This document shows, piece by piece, positions 1-7,981 of a stretch of 51,575 nucleotides of DNA (positions are counted from its first letter, which is position 1; every line of letters starts with the position of its first letter). Location: the NCBI RefSeq assembly GCF_014646355.1, contig NZ_BMNH01000026.1, forward strand, positions 33,562 through 85,136, read 5' to 3'. The notes beneath the pieces were generated by a model that made no database searches, was not told the DNA's origin, and saw only the letters and a program-made list of their open reading frames with translations. A program made the translations under genes and the position numbers. The DNA comes from Nonomuraea cavernae. GTDB lineage: Bacteria; Actinomycetota; Actinomycetes; Streptosporangiales; Streptosporangiaceae.

Positions 1-1330
1 GCTTGTAGCCGCCGAACGGCGCCATCGGGTTGAACTTGCCGCCGTTGATCATCACCTGACCGGTGCGGAGCCGCCGGGCCAGCGCGACGGCTCGCTCCTC
101 GGTGGCGGACCAGACCGCTCCGGACAGGCCGTACCTGGTGCCGTCGGCGATCCGGACCGCCTGGTCCTCGGAGGTGTAGGGGATGATCGACAGCACCGGG
201 CCGAAGATCTCCTCCTGTTCGATCGTCATGCCGGGCTCGACCGCGGCGAAGATCGTCGGCTCGACGTAGTAGCCGCGGTCCAGGGGCGGCTCGGTGCCAC
301 CGGCCACCAGCCGGGCGCCCTCCTCCTGGCCCCGGTTGATGTAGTGGACCACGCGGTCGCGCTGGGTGGCGGAGACGAGCGGGCCGACCCGGGTGGCCTC
401 GTCGAACGGATCGCCGACGGTGTATTTGCGCGCCGCCTCGACGGCCAGGCCGACGGCCTCGTCGTACTGGTCGCGGTGGACGATCATGCGGGTCCACGCG
501 GTGCAGGTCTGGCCGGCGTTGACGAAGCAGTTGGCGACGCCGACCTTGACGGCCACCCCCAGATCGGCGTCGGGCAGGATGATGTTGGCGGACTTGCCGC
601 CCAGCTCCAGCGCGACGCGCTTGACCGTCTCGGCCGCCAGCGCGGCCACTCTGCGGCCCGCGGCCGTCGAGCCGGTGAAGGAGATCATGTCGACCTCGGG
701 GTGCGCGGCCATGGCCTCGCCCACCACCGGGCCTCGCCCGCTGACCAGGTTGAACACGCCGGGCGGCAGCCCGATCTCGTGGAAGATGTCGGCCAGCGCG
801 TAGGCGGCGAGCGGCGCCACCTCACTCGGCTTGAGGACGACCGTGCAGCCCGCGGCCAGCGCCGGGGCGACCTTGCAGATGATCTGGTGCAGCGGGTAGT
901 TCCACGGGGTGATCGCCGCGACCACGCCGACCGGCTCCTTGACCACGAGCGAGTTGCCGACGCGCGACTCACGCGGGTGGCTCTCGGCCAGCTGGGCGTA
1001 GGAGGCCAGCACTCCGGCGGGCATCAGGGTCTGCACCTTGAGCGCGAAGCCGAGCGGCGCGCCCATGTCGCTCGCGATCGTCCGCGCGACCTCGTCGGCG
1101 CGCTCCTTCAGCAGCTCGGCGGCCGCGGCCAGGAGTTTGCCCCGCTCGGCCGGCGCGGTGGCCGACCAGGAGGCGAAGGCTTCTCGCGCGGCCAGGACCG
1201 CTCGCTCCACGTCGTCAGGGGAGCCCGCGGGCACCCGATCGATGATCTCCTCAGTGGCCGGGTTGACAACGTCGATCGCCTCACCCGAGGCCGAAGCGGT
1301 CCAGGCACCGCCGATGTATAGCTGACGCAT
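1..1330 (-). CDS. Aldehyde dehydrogenase (3' end outside window)
   Basis: NAD(P)+-dependent aldehyde dehydrogenase of the ALDH superfamily, oxidising an aldehyde to its carboxylate in the cytosol; the substrate cannot be told. The 443 visible codons begin MRQLYIGGAW. Family landmarks in order are the TPWNYP segment, the KPSE cofactor-binding segment, FTGST, the general-base Glu242 in LELGGK and the nucleophile Cys276 in NAGQTC, followed by EEIFGPVLS. The ATG at 1330 has a purine-rich GAGGATGGGGG just upstream. The C-terminal last few dozen residues lie beyond the left edge. It is 108 bp downstream of the DsbA-like gene on the same strand, with no clear functional link. Confidence 0.93.
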   Translation of the reverse strand, partial: MRQLYIGGAWTASASGEAIDVVNPATEEIIDRVPAGSPDDVERAVLAAREAFASWSATAPAERGKLLAAAAELLKERADEVARTIASDMGAPLGFALKVQTLMPAGVLASYAQLAESHPRESRVGNSLVVKEPVGVVAAITPWNYPLHQIICKVAPALAAGCTVVLKPSEVAPLAAYALADIFHEIGLPPGVFNLVSGRGPVVGEAMAAHPEVDMISFTGSTAAGRRVAALAAETVKRVALELGGKSANIILPDADLGVAVKVGVANCFVNAGQTCTAWTRMIVHRDQYDEAVGLAVEAARKYTVGDPFDEATRVGPLVSATQRDRVVHYINRGQEEGARLVAGGTEPPLDRGYYVEPTIFAAVEPGMTIEQEEIFGPVLSIIPYTSEDQAVRIADGTRYGLSGAVWSATEERAVALARRLRTGQVMINGGKFNPMAPFGGYK

Positions 1331-1438
1331 GGCCCCCATCCTCGCGCGCCTGCCGTCGCAAAGCGAGGACAGGCGCTTGACGCACCCTTTTCTGCAGAGT
1401 AAAGGTATGAGCCCGGGATTGAGGGGATTGTTCCGAAC

Positions 1439-2059
1439 TCAGTCGAAGGTCAGCGGGCGGGTGCGGGAGCGCTTGATCTCGAAGAAGTCCTCGAAGGCGG
1501 TCACCAGGAGCACGCCGTCCCAGAGGCGGCCGGCCTCCTCACCGCGCGGCACGCGGGTGATGACGGGGCCGAAGAAGGCGTTGCGGCCGACCCGGATGAC
1601 AGGAGTGCCGACCTCCTGGCCGACCAGGTCGATGCCGGTGTTGTGCGACTCGCGTACGGCGGCGTCGAACTCCTCGGAATCCGCGGCCGCGACCAGCTCC
1701 GGGTCGAGCCCGACGGCCGCGAGCGACTCACCGAGGACGGCGCGCAGTTGGCCGGGCTGCTTGTTGCGGCCCTCGTTGTGCAGGCGGGTGCCGATCTCGG
1801 TGTAGAGGGGGCCGATCACGGACTCGCCGTACTTCGCCGCGGCGGCGGTGATCACCCGGACCGGCTCGATGGCCTTGGCGATCCCCTCACGGTAGGCCTC
1901 GTCTACGTCCTTGCCCTCGTTGAGGACGGTGAGGCTCATGATGTGCCAGCGCGCCTCGATGGGCCGCACCTTCTCGACTTCGAGCAGCCATCGTGACGTC
2001 AGCCAGGCGAACGGGCAGAAAGGATCGAACCACAGGTCCACAGGAGTCTTCGCAGTCAT
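1439..2059 (-). CDS. DsbA-family protein, mycothiol-dependent nitroreductase-like (Rv2466c family)
   Basis: A 206-residue thioredoxin-fold protein of the DsbA/2-hydroxychromene-2-carboxylate isomerase group, matching the actinobacterial Rv2466c family that uses mycothiol to reduce disulfides or nitro-drugs. The start LWFDPFCPFAWLTSRWLLEVEKV aligns with the Rv2466c N-terminus as I recall it, and the C-terminus FFEIKRSRTRPLTFD and the GTPVIRVG cis-Pro region are also family-like. The active site is Cys15-Pro-Phe-Ala18, not CPWC, so the resolving cysteine is missing; it may work as a monothiol enzyme. It is divergent from pepN with 90 bp between starts, the same arrangement as in mycobacteria. 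No signal peptide, so cytosolic. Confidence 0.9.
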   Translation of the reverse strand: MTAKTPVDLWFDPFCPFAWLTSRWLLEVEKVRPIEARWHIMSLTVLNEGKDVDEAYREGIAKAIEPVRVITAAAAKYGESVIGPLYTEIGTRLHNEGRNKQPGQLRAVLGESLAAVGLDPELVAAADSEEFDAAVRESHNTGIDLVGQEVGTPVIRVGRNAFFGPVITRVPRGEEAGRLWDGVLLVTAFEDFFEIKRSRTRPLTFD

Positions 2060-2149
2060 GTGGGGCCATAACCTGGGGGAGCCCGTCTCCTATTCCCAGC
2101 GTGGCAGGATACCGGCATACCCCAACGAAGTGGTGCAAAGGAGCGGAAT

Positions 2150-4711
2150 TTGGCAGGCAATCTGACCCGGGACGAGGCTCGCGAGCGTGCTCGGCTGCTG
2201 GATGTCGAGTCGTACGAGGTCGCGCTCGATCTGACCGAGGGCGACGAGCGCTTCGAAAGCGTCACGACGGTCCGTTTCACCACCGACAGACCCGGCGCGT
2301 CCACCTTCATCGACCTGCACGGCGCCCAGGTGCGGCAGGTCGCGCTCAACGGAGTCGAGCTCGACGTCTCCGCCTACGACGCCGACAAGGGCCGCTTCCC
2401 GCTTCCCTCGCTGGCCGCGTCCAACGTGCTGCGCGTCGACGCCGACTGCGCCTACATGCGCAGCGGCGAGGGTCTGCACCGGTTCGTCGACCCCGTCGAC
2501 CAGCGGGTCTACCTGCACAGCCAGTTCGAGACGGCCGACGCGCACCGCATGTACGCCTGCTTCGACCAGCCCGACCTCAAGGCATCCTTCGAGCTGACCG
2601 TGCTGGCGCCGGGCGACTGGGAGGTCGTCTCCAACGCCGCGGCGTCGTCGGTCGAGGACCTGCCCGCCGAGGGCGGCAGGCACGGGGCCGTGCAGCCCGC
2701 CAAGCGCTGGCGGTTCCCGGCCACGCCGGTCATGTCCACGTACATCACCGCGCTGGTCGCCGGGCCGTACCACAAGGTGACGGCGGAGCACGACGGCATC
2801 CCGCTCGGCGTCTACTGCCGCGCCTCGCTCGCCGAGCACCTCGACGCCGACAACATCCTGGAGGTCACCCGGCAGGGGTTCGACTTCTTCCACCGGGTGT
2901 TCGGCGTGCGCTACCCGTTCGGCAAGTACGACCAGCTGTTCGTGCCCGAGTTCAACGCGGGCGCGATGGAGAACGCCGGCTGCGTGACCTACCTCGAGGA
3001 CTACGTCTTCCGCTCCCGCGTCACCGACGCCGTGGTCGAGCGGCGGGCCGAGACGATCCTGCACGAGATGGCCCACATGTGGTTCGGCGACCTGGTCACC
3101 ATGCGCTGGTGGGACGACCTGTGGCTGAACGAGTCGTTCGCCACCTACATGTCCGTGCTGGCGCAGGCCGAGGCCACCCGCTGGGGCAAGGGCGCGTGGA
3201 CCACGTTCGCGAACGTGGAGAAGTCCTGGGCCTACCGCCAGGACCAGCTGCCCTCCACGCACCCGATCGCCGCCGACATCCCCGACATGCAGGCGGTCGA
3301 GGTCAACTTCGACGGCATCACCTACGCCAAGGGCGCCTCGGTGCTCAAGCAGCTGGTCGCCTACGTGGGGCTGGACAACTTCCTGGCCGGCGTGCGCGAC
3401 TACTTCACCGAGCACGCCTGGGGCAACACCGAGCTGAAGGACCTGCTCGGCGCCCTGGAGCGGACCTCCGGCCGCGACCTGTCGTCCTGGTCGAAGGAAT
3501 GGCTGGAGACCGCCTGGGTCAACACGCTGCGCCCGTCGTTCACCGTCTCGCCCGACGGCCGGTTCGAGCGCTTCGAGGTGCTGCAGGAGGCACCGGCCGA
3601 CTACCCCACGCTGCGCTCGCACCGTGTCGCCATCGGCCTCTACTCACTGGCCGACGGCGTGCTCACCCGGACCAGGCGGGTCGAGCTGGACGTGGTGGGC
3701 GCCCGCACGGTCGTGCCCGAGCTGGCCGGCGAGCGACAGCCCGACCTGGTGCTGATCAACGACGACGACCTGACGTACGCCAAGATCCGCCTGGACGAGC
3801 GCTCGCTCGGCACACTGGTCGCGGGGGGCATCACCGGCTTCACCGAGTCGCTGCCCAGGGCGCTGTGCTGGTCGGCGGCCTGGGACATGACGCGTGACGG
3901 CGAGATGTCCACCCGCGACTACGTCCGGCTGGTCGTCTCGGGCGTGGGCACGGTCAAGGACATCACGGTGCTGCAGGCGGTGCTCCGGCAGGCGCGGCTG
4001 GCGGTGCAGCAGTACGCCGACCCGGCCTGGCGGGCCGAGGGCCTCGCCCTGCTCTCCGCCGAGCTCAGGTCGCTGCTGGCCACGGCCGAGCCAGGCTCCG
4101 ACCACCAGCTGGCCTACCTGCAGGCCTTCGCGCCGGTGGCCACCTCGGCCGAGGACCTCACCGTGCTGAGCGCCATCCTCGATGGTTCGGACGTCCCCGA
4201 GGGGCTGAGCGTCGACGCCGACCTGCGCTGGACGCTCGTCCACGCGCTGGTCTCCGGCGGCCGGCTCGGCGAGGCGGACATCGCCGCCGAGCTGGAGCGC
4301 GACCCCACCGCCACCGGCGAGCGGTCCGCGGCGCTGTGCCGCGCGACCATCCCGACGGCCGAGGCCAAGGCCGCCGCGTGGGAGACGATCGTGGGCGGCA
4401 AGCTGGCCAACCACATCGCCCGCACCACGGTCAGCGGCTTCCAGGACCCGCACCATCCCGAGCTGCTGGAGCCCTACCGCGAGGCCTACTTCGCCGAGGT
4501 CGGGCGGATCTACCAGGAGTGGACGTTCGACCAGGCGCAGACGTTCGCGGTCGGGTGCTTCCCGTCGCTGCTGATCGAGCCCGAGACGGTCGCGGCGGCC
4601 CAGGACTACCTGGCCACCGCCAAGCCGCCCCAGGCTCTGCGCCGGCTGATCCTCGAAGGCGCCGACGGGGTCAGCCGCGCCCTGCGCAACCGGGCCAAGG
4701 ACGCCTCCTAG
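2150..4711 (+). CDS. pepN: Aminopeptidase N, M1 family zinc metallopeptidase
   Basis: Cytosolic zinc aminopeptidase that removes N-terminal residues from peptides (M1 family, PepN/Rv2467 type, 853 residues, the usual length). The exopeptidase motif GAMEN is at residues 271-275. The zinc site is H305-E-M-A-H309 followed by WFGDLVT and the third ligand Glu328 in NESFA. The remainder is the long C-terminal ERAP1-like helical domain. The start is TTG at 2150, chosen because AAAGGAG sits at 2137-2143 with six bases between and the protein then begins MAGNLTRDEAR as in homologues. A GC-rich hairpin follows the stop codon. Confidence 0.97.
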   Translation: MAGNLTRDEARERARLLDVESYEVALDLTEGDERFESVTTVRFTTDRPGASTFIDLHGAQVRQVALNGVELDVSAYDADKGRFPLPSLAASNVLRVDADCAYMRSGEGLHRFVDPVDQRVYLHSQFETADAHRMYACFDQPDLKASFELTVLAPGDWEVVSNAAASSVEDLPAEGGRHGAVQPAKRWRFPATPVMSTYITALVAGPYHKVTAEHDGIPLGVYCRASLAEHLDADNILEVTRQGFDFFHRVFGVRYPFGKYDQLFVPEFNAGAMENAGCVTYLEDYVFRSRVTDAVVERRAETILHEMAHMWFGDLVTMRWWDDLWLNESFATYMSVLAQAEATRWGKGAWTTFANVEKSWAYRQDQLPSTHPIAADIPDMQAVEVNFDGITYAKGASVLKQLVAYVGLDNFLAGVRDYFTEHAWGNTELKDLLGALERTSGRDLSSWSKEWLETAWVNTLRPSFTVSPDGRFERFEVLQEAPADYPTLRSHRVAIGLYSLADGVLTRTRRVELDVVGARTVVPELAGERQPDLVLINDDDLTYAKIRLDERSLGTLVAGGITGFTESLPRALCWSAAWDMTRDGEMSTRDYVRLVVSGVGTVKDITVLQAVLRQARLAVQQYADPAWRAEGLALLSAELRSLLATAEPGSDHQLAYLQAFAPVATSAEDLTVLSAILDGSDVPEGLSVDADLRWTLVHALVSGGRLGEADIAAELERDPTATGERSAALCRATIPTAEAKAAAWETIVGGKLANHIARTTVSGFQDPHHPELLEPYREAYFAEVGRIYQEWTFDQAQTFAVGCFPSLLIEPETVAAAQDYLATAKPPQALRRLILEGADGVSRALRNRAKDAS

Positions 4712-4722
4712 GCGCCCTGACC

Positions 4723-4753
4723 GGGCCCCGGCCGCGCGCCGCGACCGGGGCCC
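4723..4753 (+). terminator. GC-rich hairpin after pepN
   Basis: Nine-base arms GGGCCCCGG (4723-4731) and CCGGGGCCC (4745-4753) around a GC-rich loop, 12 bp after the pepN stop. There is no long T tract, only CCGTTTC, so it is probably a weak intrinsic terminator or an mRNA 3'-end stabiliser. Confidence 0.55.
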
Positions 4754-4830
4754 CGTCCGTTTCGCCCGGTAAGTTGCGGGAGGGGCGAGGCCCGCCCACG
4801 GAAACGGCGATCGCATCGAAGACGCGATGT

Positions 4831-4844
4831 TAGCCTCGGAAACG
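4831..4844 (+). promoter_or_regulatory. Possible -10 of a leaderless kinase mRNA
   Basis: TAGCCT (4831-4836) fits TAnnnT and ends seven bases before the GTG start at 4844. No ribosome-binding site precedes this GTG. That spacing is what a leaderless actinobacterial transcript would have. No clear -35 was found, so this is an inference. Confidence 0.3.
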
Positions 4845-6262
4845 TGTTCGGCCCCGGGACCACGCTCAACGATCGCTACGTGCTGACCGACCGCCTCGGC
4901 GGTGGCGGCATGGGCGAGGTGTGGCGCGCCGACGACTCCGTGCTCGGCCGCACCGTGGCCATCAAGGTGATGATGCCCGCGCTGGCCGAGAATCCCGCGT
5001 TCGCCCGGCGTTTCCAGAACGAGGCCAGGGCCATGGCCACGCTCCGGCATCCCGGCGTGGTCGACGTCTACGACTACGGCGCCTGCGAGGTCGACCAGCG
5101 CCGGTTCAGCTTCCTGGTGATGGAGCTCGTCCACGGCGAGTCGCTCGACCACGTGCTGCGCCGGGGCCCGCTAGGCCCCGACGCCACCATGCGGCTGGTC
5201 GCCGAGGTGGCCGACGCGCTGGCCGCAGCCCACGCGCAGGGCATCGTGCACCGCGACGTCAAACCGGCCAACCTGATGATCCGGTCCGACGGCCGCGCCG
5301 CGCTCACCGACTTCGGCATCGCCCACTCCGTCTCGGCGGGCCAGCTCACGGCCACCGGCACGATGCTGGGCTCGGCGGCCTACTGCGCTCCCGAGATGGC
5401 CATGGCCGGCGACGTGACTCCCGCCGTCGACCTCTACTCCCTGGGCGTGGTGGCCTACGAGTGCCTGACCGGGCGGCTGCCGTTCCAGGGTGACACTCCC
5501 GTACAGATCATCTACAAGCACCTGCACGCGCCCGTTCCCGAGCTTCCCGCCGACGTGCCGCCGGGGCCTCGCCGGCTGGTCGAGAGGGCGCTGGAGAAGA
5601 CGCCCGAGCGACGCTGGGCCTCGGCCAACGAGGTCGCTCTGGCGGCGCGCCAGGCCATGGGCACGGCCGCCTCGTCGGCTCCGTCCGCCTCGCACGCGTT
5701 CGCGCCCGCAGCGGCTTCGGCAGGGGCGTCGGCCACCGCGTCCGGCGTGGCTGACGGCACGGAGCACAGCACGCTGCCGGGCGCCGAACACCACGCGCCG
5801 CACGTGGTGCCCGAGGCGCGGTCCGGCACCCGGCGCCGGGTCCTGACCGCCGGCCTGGCGATCCTCACCGCGATCGTGGCGACCGTGGCGGTGGCGGGTT
5901 CGGTCTGGATACGTTCTGACAGCGCCGCCGAGCCGGTCACCGTTCCCCCTGCGGTGTCGACCAGTCAGGCGCCGTCGCCGGGCGTGACTCCGAGCAGCAG
6001 GCAGCCGGTACGACAACAGCAGCAGGCGCCGCCGACGAAGGACTCCTCGGCTCCCGTCGTGACGGCCACCACTTCCCCCTCGGCCACGCCGAGCGCGACG
6101 CCCACCGGCGAGCCCGAGCCGACCGGCAAGCCCACCACCTCGCCGCCGGAGCCCGAGCCGACCGAGGAGCCGCCGTCCCCCGGTCCGCAGGAGCCCGAGC
6201 CGACCGCCGAGGAGCCCAAGCCGACCGGCGACATCCAGTGCATCCGGGAGCCCTGCCCCTGA
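4844..6262 (+). CDS. Membrane Ser/Thr protein kinase (Pkn family)
   Basis: Eukaryotic-type Ser/Thr kinase of 472 residues. The N-terminal kinase domain (about 10-275) has the Gly-rich loop LGGGGMGEVW, ATP-binding Lys41 in VAIKVM, the catalytic HRDVKPAN with Asp138, and the DFG Asp156. An Ala/Ser-rich linker leads to one transmembrane helix near residues 330-355 (VLTAGLAILTAIVATVAVAGSV). The outside tail has no PASTA repeats; it is low-complexity Pro/Thr/Glu with repeated EPEPT units and ends with two cysteines (CIREPCP). Such tails may span the cell wall. The GTG start has no clear RBS and may be leaderless. The next gene begins 46 bp on and may be cotranscribed. Confidence 0.95.
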   Translation: MFGPGTTLNDRYVLTDRLGGGGMGEVWRADDSVLGRTVAIKVMMPALAENPAFARRFQNEARAMATLRHPGVVDVYDYGACEVDQRRFSFLVMELVHGESLDHVLRRGPLGPDATMRLVAEVADALAAAHAQGIVHRDVKPANLMIRSDGRAALTDFGIAHSVSAGQLTATGTMLGSAAYCAPEMAMAGDVTPAVDLYSLGVVAYECLTGRLPFQGDTPVQIIYKHLHAPVPELPADVPPGPRRLVERALEKTPERRWASANEVALAARQAMGTAASSAPSASHAFAPAAASAGASATASGVADGTEHSTLPGAEHHAPHVVPEARSGTRRRVLTAGLAILTAIVATVAVAGSVWIRSDSAAEPVTVPPAVSTSQAPSPGVTPSSRQPVRQQQQAPPTKDSSAPVVTATTSPSATPSATPTGEPEPTGKPTTSPPEPEPTEEPPSPGPQEPEPTAEEPKPTGDIQCIREPCP

Positions 6263-6308
6263 CCTCCGGCGTTCCGCCGGCCCTCCAGGGCCGTGAGAAG
6301 GTGATCAG

Positions 6309-7265
6309 GTGGACTCGACTCGCGACCTGTTCATCGCACTGGCCCGCCGCTACGCGTTCGCCGATCTCGGGGCGCTGGCGCCTGATCCCGAGGTCGCCGA
6401 CGTGTGCGATTTCGGGCAGCGGCTCCTCTCCCTCGACGCCGAGGACTTCGCCGTCGAGGCGCGGTCCGTGCCGGCCGCCCTGAGGCGGAGCGCCCGGGCG
6501 TGCCACATGCCGCAGACCGCCCGCGAGCAGCCGCGCGGCGCGCTCGAGTCGCTACGGCCCGCCTACCGGCTGCTGCTGGAGGTGATCGCCGTCCGCTGGC
6601 ACCGCCGCGAGCTGAGCCCCATGATCGCCGCCGTGCACATCGCCGGCGAATACCTTCCGTTGCTGGCGTTCGAGCCGCAGCTCGGCCACGCGGGTGATCC
6701 CGCGCGGTGGCCCGAGGGCCTGAGCGCCCCGGGCAGCAGGTTCGGCGTGATCGGCGACCGCGACTGCGACCACACCAAGTCCGAGCAGTCCGCCACCAAC
6801 CGCACCCTCCGGGTGTCGATCGAGCCGCCCGAGGGCTGGCGCGCCTACTTCGACCGCCAGCACAGCCAGGTCGCCGGCGCCGTGGCCGTCTGCGTCTCCA
6901 CCTGCCGCAAGCCGTGTACGGCGATGCACTGGATCGACCCAGAACCACGCGCCGACCTGGGCGTTCGCGCCCGCACCGCGCTGGCCTTCGCCGAAACCCC
7001 CCTCGTACGGCTCCGCCACGCGGCACCCGTCGGCCACGGCTTCGGCGTGCCCTCACCGGAGGAGGTGCTCGACGCCTGGGAGCGCAGCCGGGCGGTGCTC
7101 GACAAGAGCGAGGTCGGCGCGGCGGCGCTCAAGGACGACGGTTTCCCCCTGCCGGGCCTGCCCTCGCTGTTCTCGGCCATCGCCGCCACGCCCATCGCTC
7201 CGGCCACGCTGCTCGACGGCGTCAGCCGGCACATCGTCGGCCTCCTCGAACGCCTGCCCGGCTAG
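6309..7265 (+). CDS. Unknown protein with a Cys/His cluster
   Basis: A 318-residue protein I do not recognise. No signal peptide or membrane segment is visible, so it is probably cytosolic. The N-terminal half is helical (MDSTRDLFIALARRYAFADLG). The middle holds a compact set of potential metal ligands, DRDCDHTKSEQ (about 156-166) followed by CVSTCRKPCTAMHW (about 195-208), which may bind a metal such as zinc or an Fe-S cluster. The GTG start follows GAGAAGGTGATCAG. It lies 46 bp after the kinase gene on the same strand, so it might be a kinase partner or substrate, which is only a guess. It converges on the DUF5130 gene with 8 bp between stops. Confidence 0.75.
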   Translation: MDSTRDLFIALARRYAFADLGALAPDPEVADVCDFGQRLLSLDAEDFAVEARSVPAALRRSARACHMPQTAREQPRGALESLRPAYRLLLEVIAVRWHRRELSPMIAAVHIAGEYLPLLAFEPQLGHAGDPARWPEGLSAPGSRFGVIGDRDCDHTKSEQSATNRTLRVSIEPPEGWRAYFDRQHSQVAGAVAVCVSTCRKPCTAMHWIDPEPRADLGVRARTALAFAETPLVRLRHAAPVGHGFGVPSPEEVLDAWERSRAVLDKSEVGAAALKDDGFPLPGLPSLFSAIAATPIAPATLLDGVSRHIVGLLERLPG

Positions 7266-7273
7266 CCGGGCGC

Positions 7274-7636
7274 CTACCGTCTGGCCGTGGCCTGTTCGCC
7301 CAGGGCGCCGATGCCGTACAGCAGGCCGCCCACCAGATCGCCGACGCTGAACGCGGTGGCCATCGACATCGCGGTCAGCCGGCAGGACGCATCGGTCAAC
7401 CGGCGTCTGGTGCCGGCCCCGGTCACGATCTCCACGCCCCGCCCGGCGACGTCGACGAGGATGACGACGGCGTCGTCGGCCTCGTCCCCGAACACGGCGT
7501 GCAGCCGCTCGGCGAAGTGCCGCCGCGGACCCTCCGGCGGGCCGACGAACAGGCCGAACCTCAGGCCGCTGCGGCGTTCGGCGACCAGGAGCGCCTTCCT
7601 GATGTCGTCGGCCTGTGCCGTGCTGAGCAGGCGCAT
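7274..7636 (-). CDS. DUF5130 family protein (TPM-like), Rv2468c type
   Basis: A 120-residue protein, MRLLSTAQADDIRKALL onward, with the pattern of actinobacterial DUF5130 proteins, which belong to the TPM-like fold: SGLRFGLFVGPPEG, then DDAVVILVDVAGRGVEIVTG, then the C-terminal helix FSVGDLVGGLLYGIGALG. Molecular function is unknown. The ATG at 7636 was chosen because it begins two bases after the stop of the upstream small membrane protein gene and homologues start here. In mycobacteria the homologous gene also follows pepN on the opposite strand. Confidence 0.8.
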   Translation of the reverse strand: MRLLSTAQADDIRKALLVAERRSGLRFGLFVGPPEGPRRHFAERLHAVFGDEADDAVVILVDVAGRGVEIVTGAGTRRRLTDASCRLTAMSMATAFSVGDLVGGLLYGIGALGEQATARR

Positions 7637-7638
7637 CG

Positions 7639-7929
7639 TCACCACCCCGCCGAGGCGCCGCCGGTGCGGCCACCGGGCTCGGCCGTCCGGGCGGCGTCGA
7701 GCCAGTCGGACTCGGGGACCGGCGCCCAGCGCGGCACCTGGTCGTCCAGCACGAGGCCGGAGGTGCTCACGCCGTGCTCCCCGCGGCCGGGACCGCCCAG
7801 CCACACCGGGCCGGTCGCCGCCCGGCGGGACGGGCTTCTGCCAGGGGCCATCACGAGCAGGCTGATCAGCACGAACAGTCCCAGTGACATCCCGATGAGG
7901 AGGACCAGAGTCTCCTGCGCGCCGTTCAC
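7639..7929 (-). CDS. Small single-pass membrane protein, unknown
   Basis: A 96-residue protein with one N-terminal transmembrane helix (residues about 7-27, ETLVLLIGMSLGLFVLISLL) followed by a Gly/Pro-rich hydrophilic tail, GPVWLGGPGRGEHGVSTSG onward. Codon bias supports coding. Its stop lies two bases from the start of the DUF5130 gene, so the two are probably translated together. I recognise no domain; the location suggests a membrane partner for the DUF5130 protein, which is an inference. Confidence 0.7.
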   Translation of the reverse strand: MNGAQETLVLLIGMSLGLFVLISLLVMAPGRSPSRRAATGPVWLGGPGRGEHGVSTSGLVLDDQVPRWAPVPESDWLDAARTAEPGGRTGGASAGW

Positions 7930-7981
7930 ACCACGAACGTAATCCGGCTTCGCCCGTCCGGCCAGACCCGTCTGCGGGGAG

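Noticed and set aside
2090..3622. Long minus-strand frames opposite pepN and similar frames opposite ilvD, amidase, ettA and the cyclase
   Set aside because: Mirror frames of GC-rich genes with unnatural composition; the plus-strand or true genes have clear catalytic motifs.
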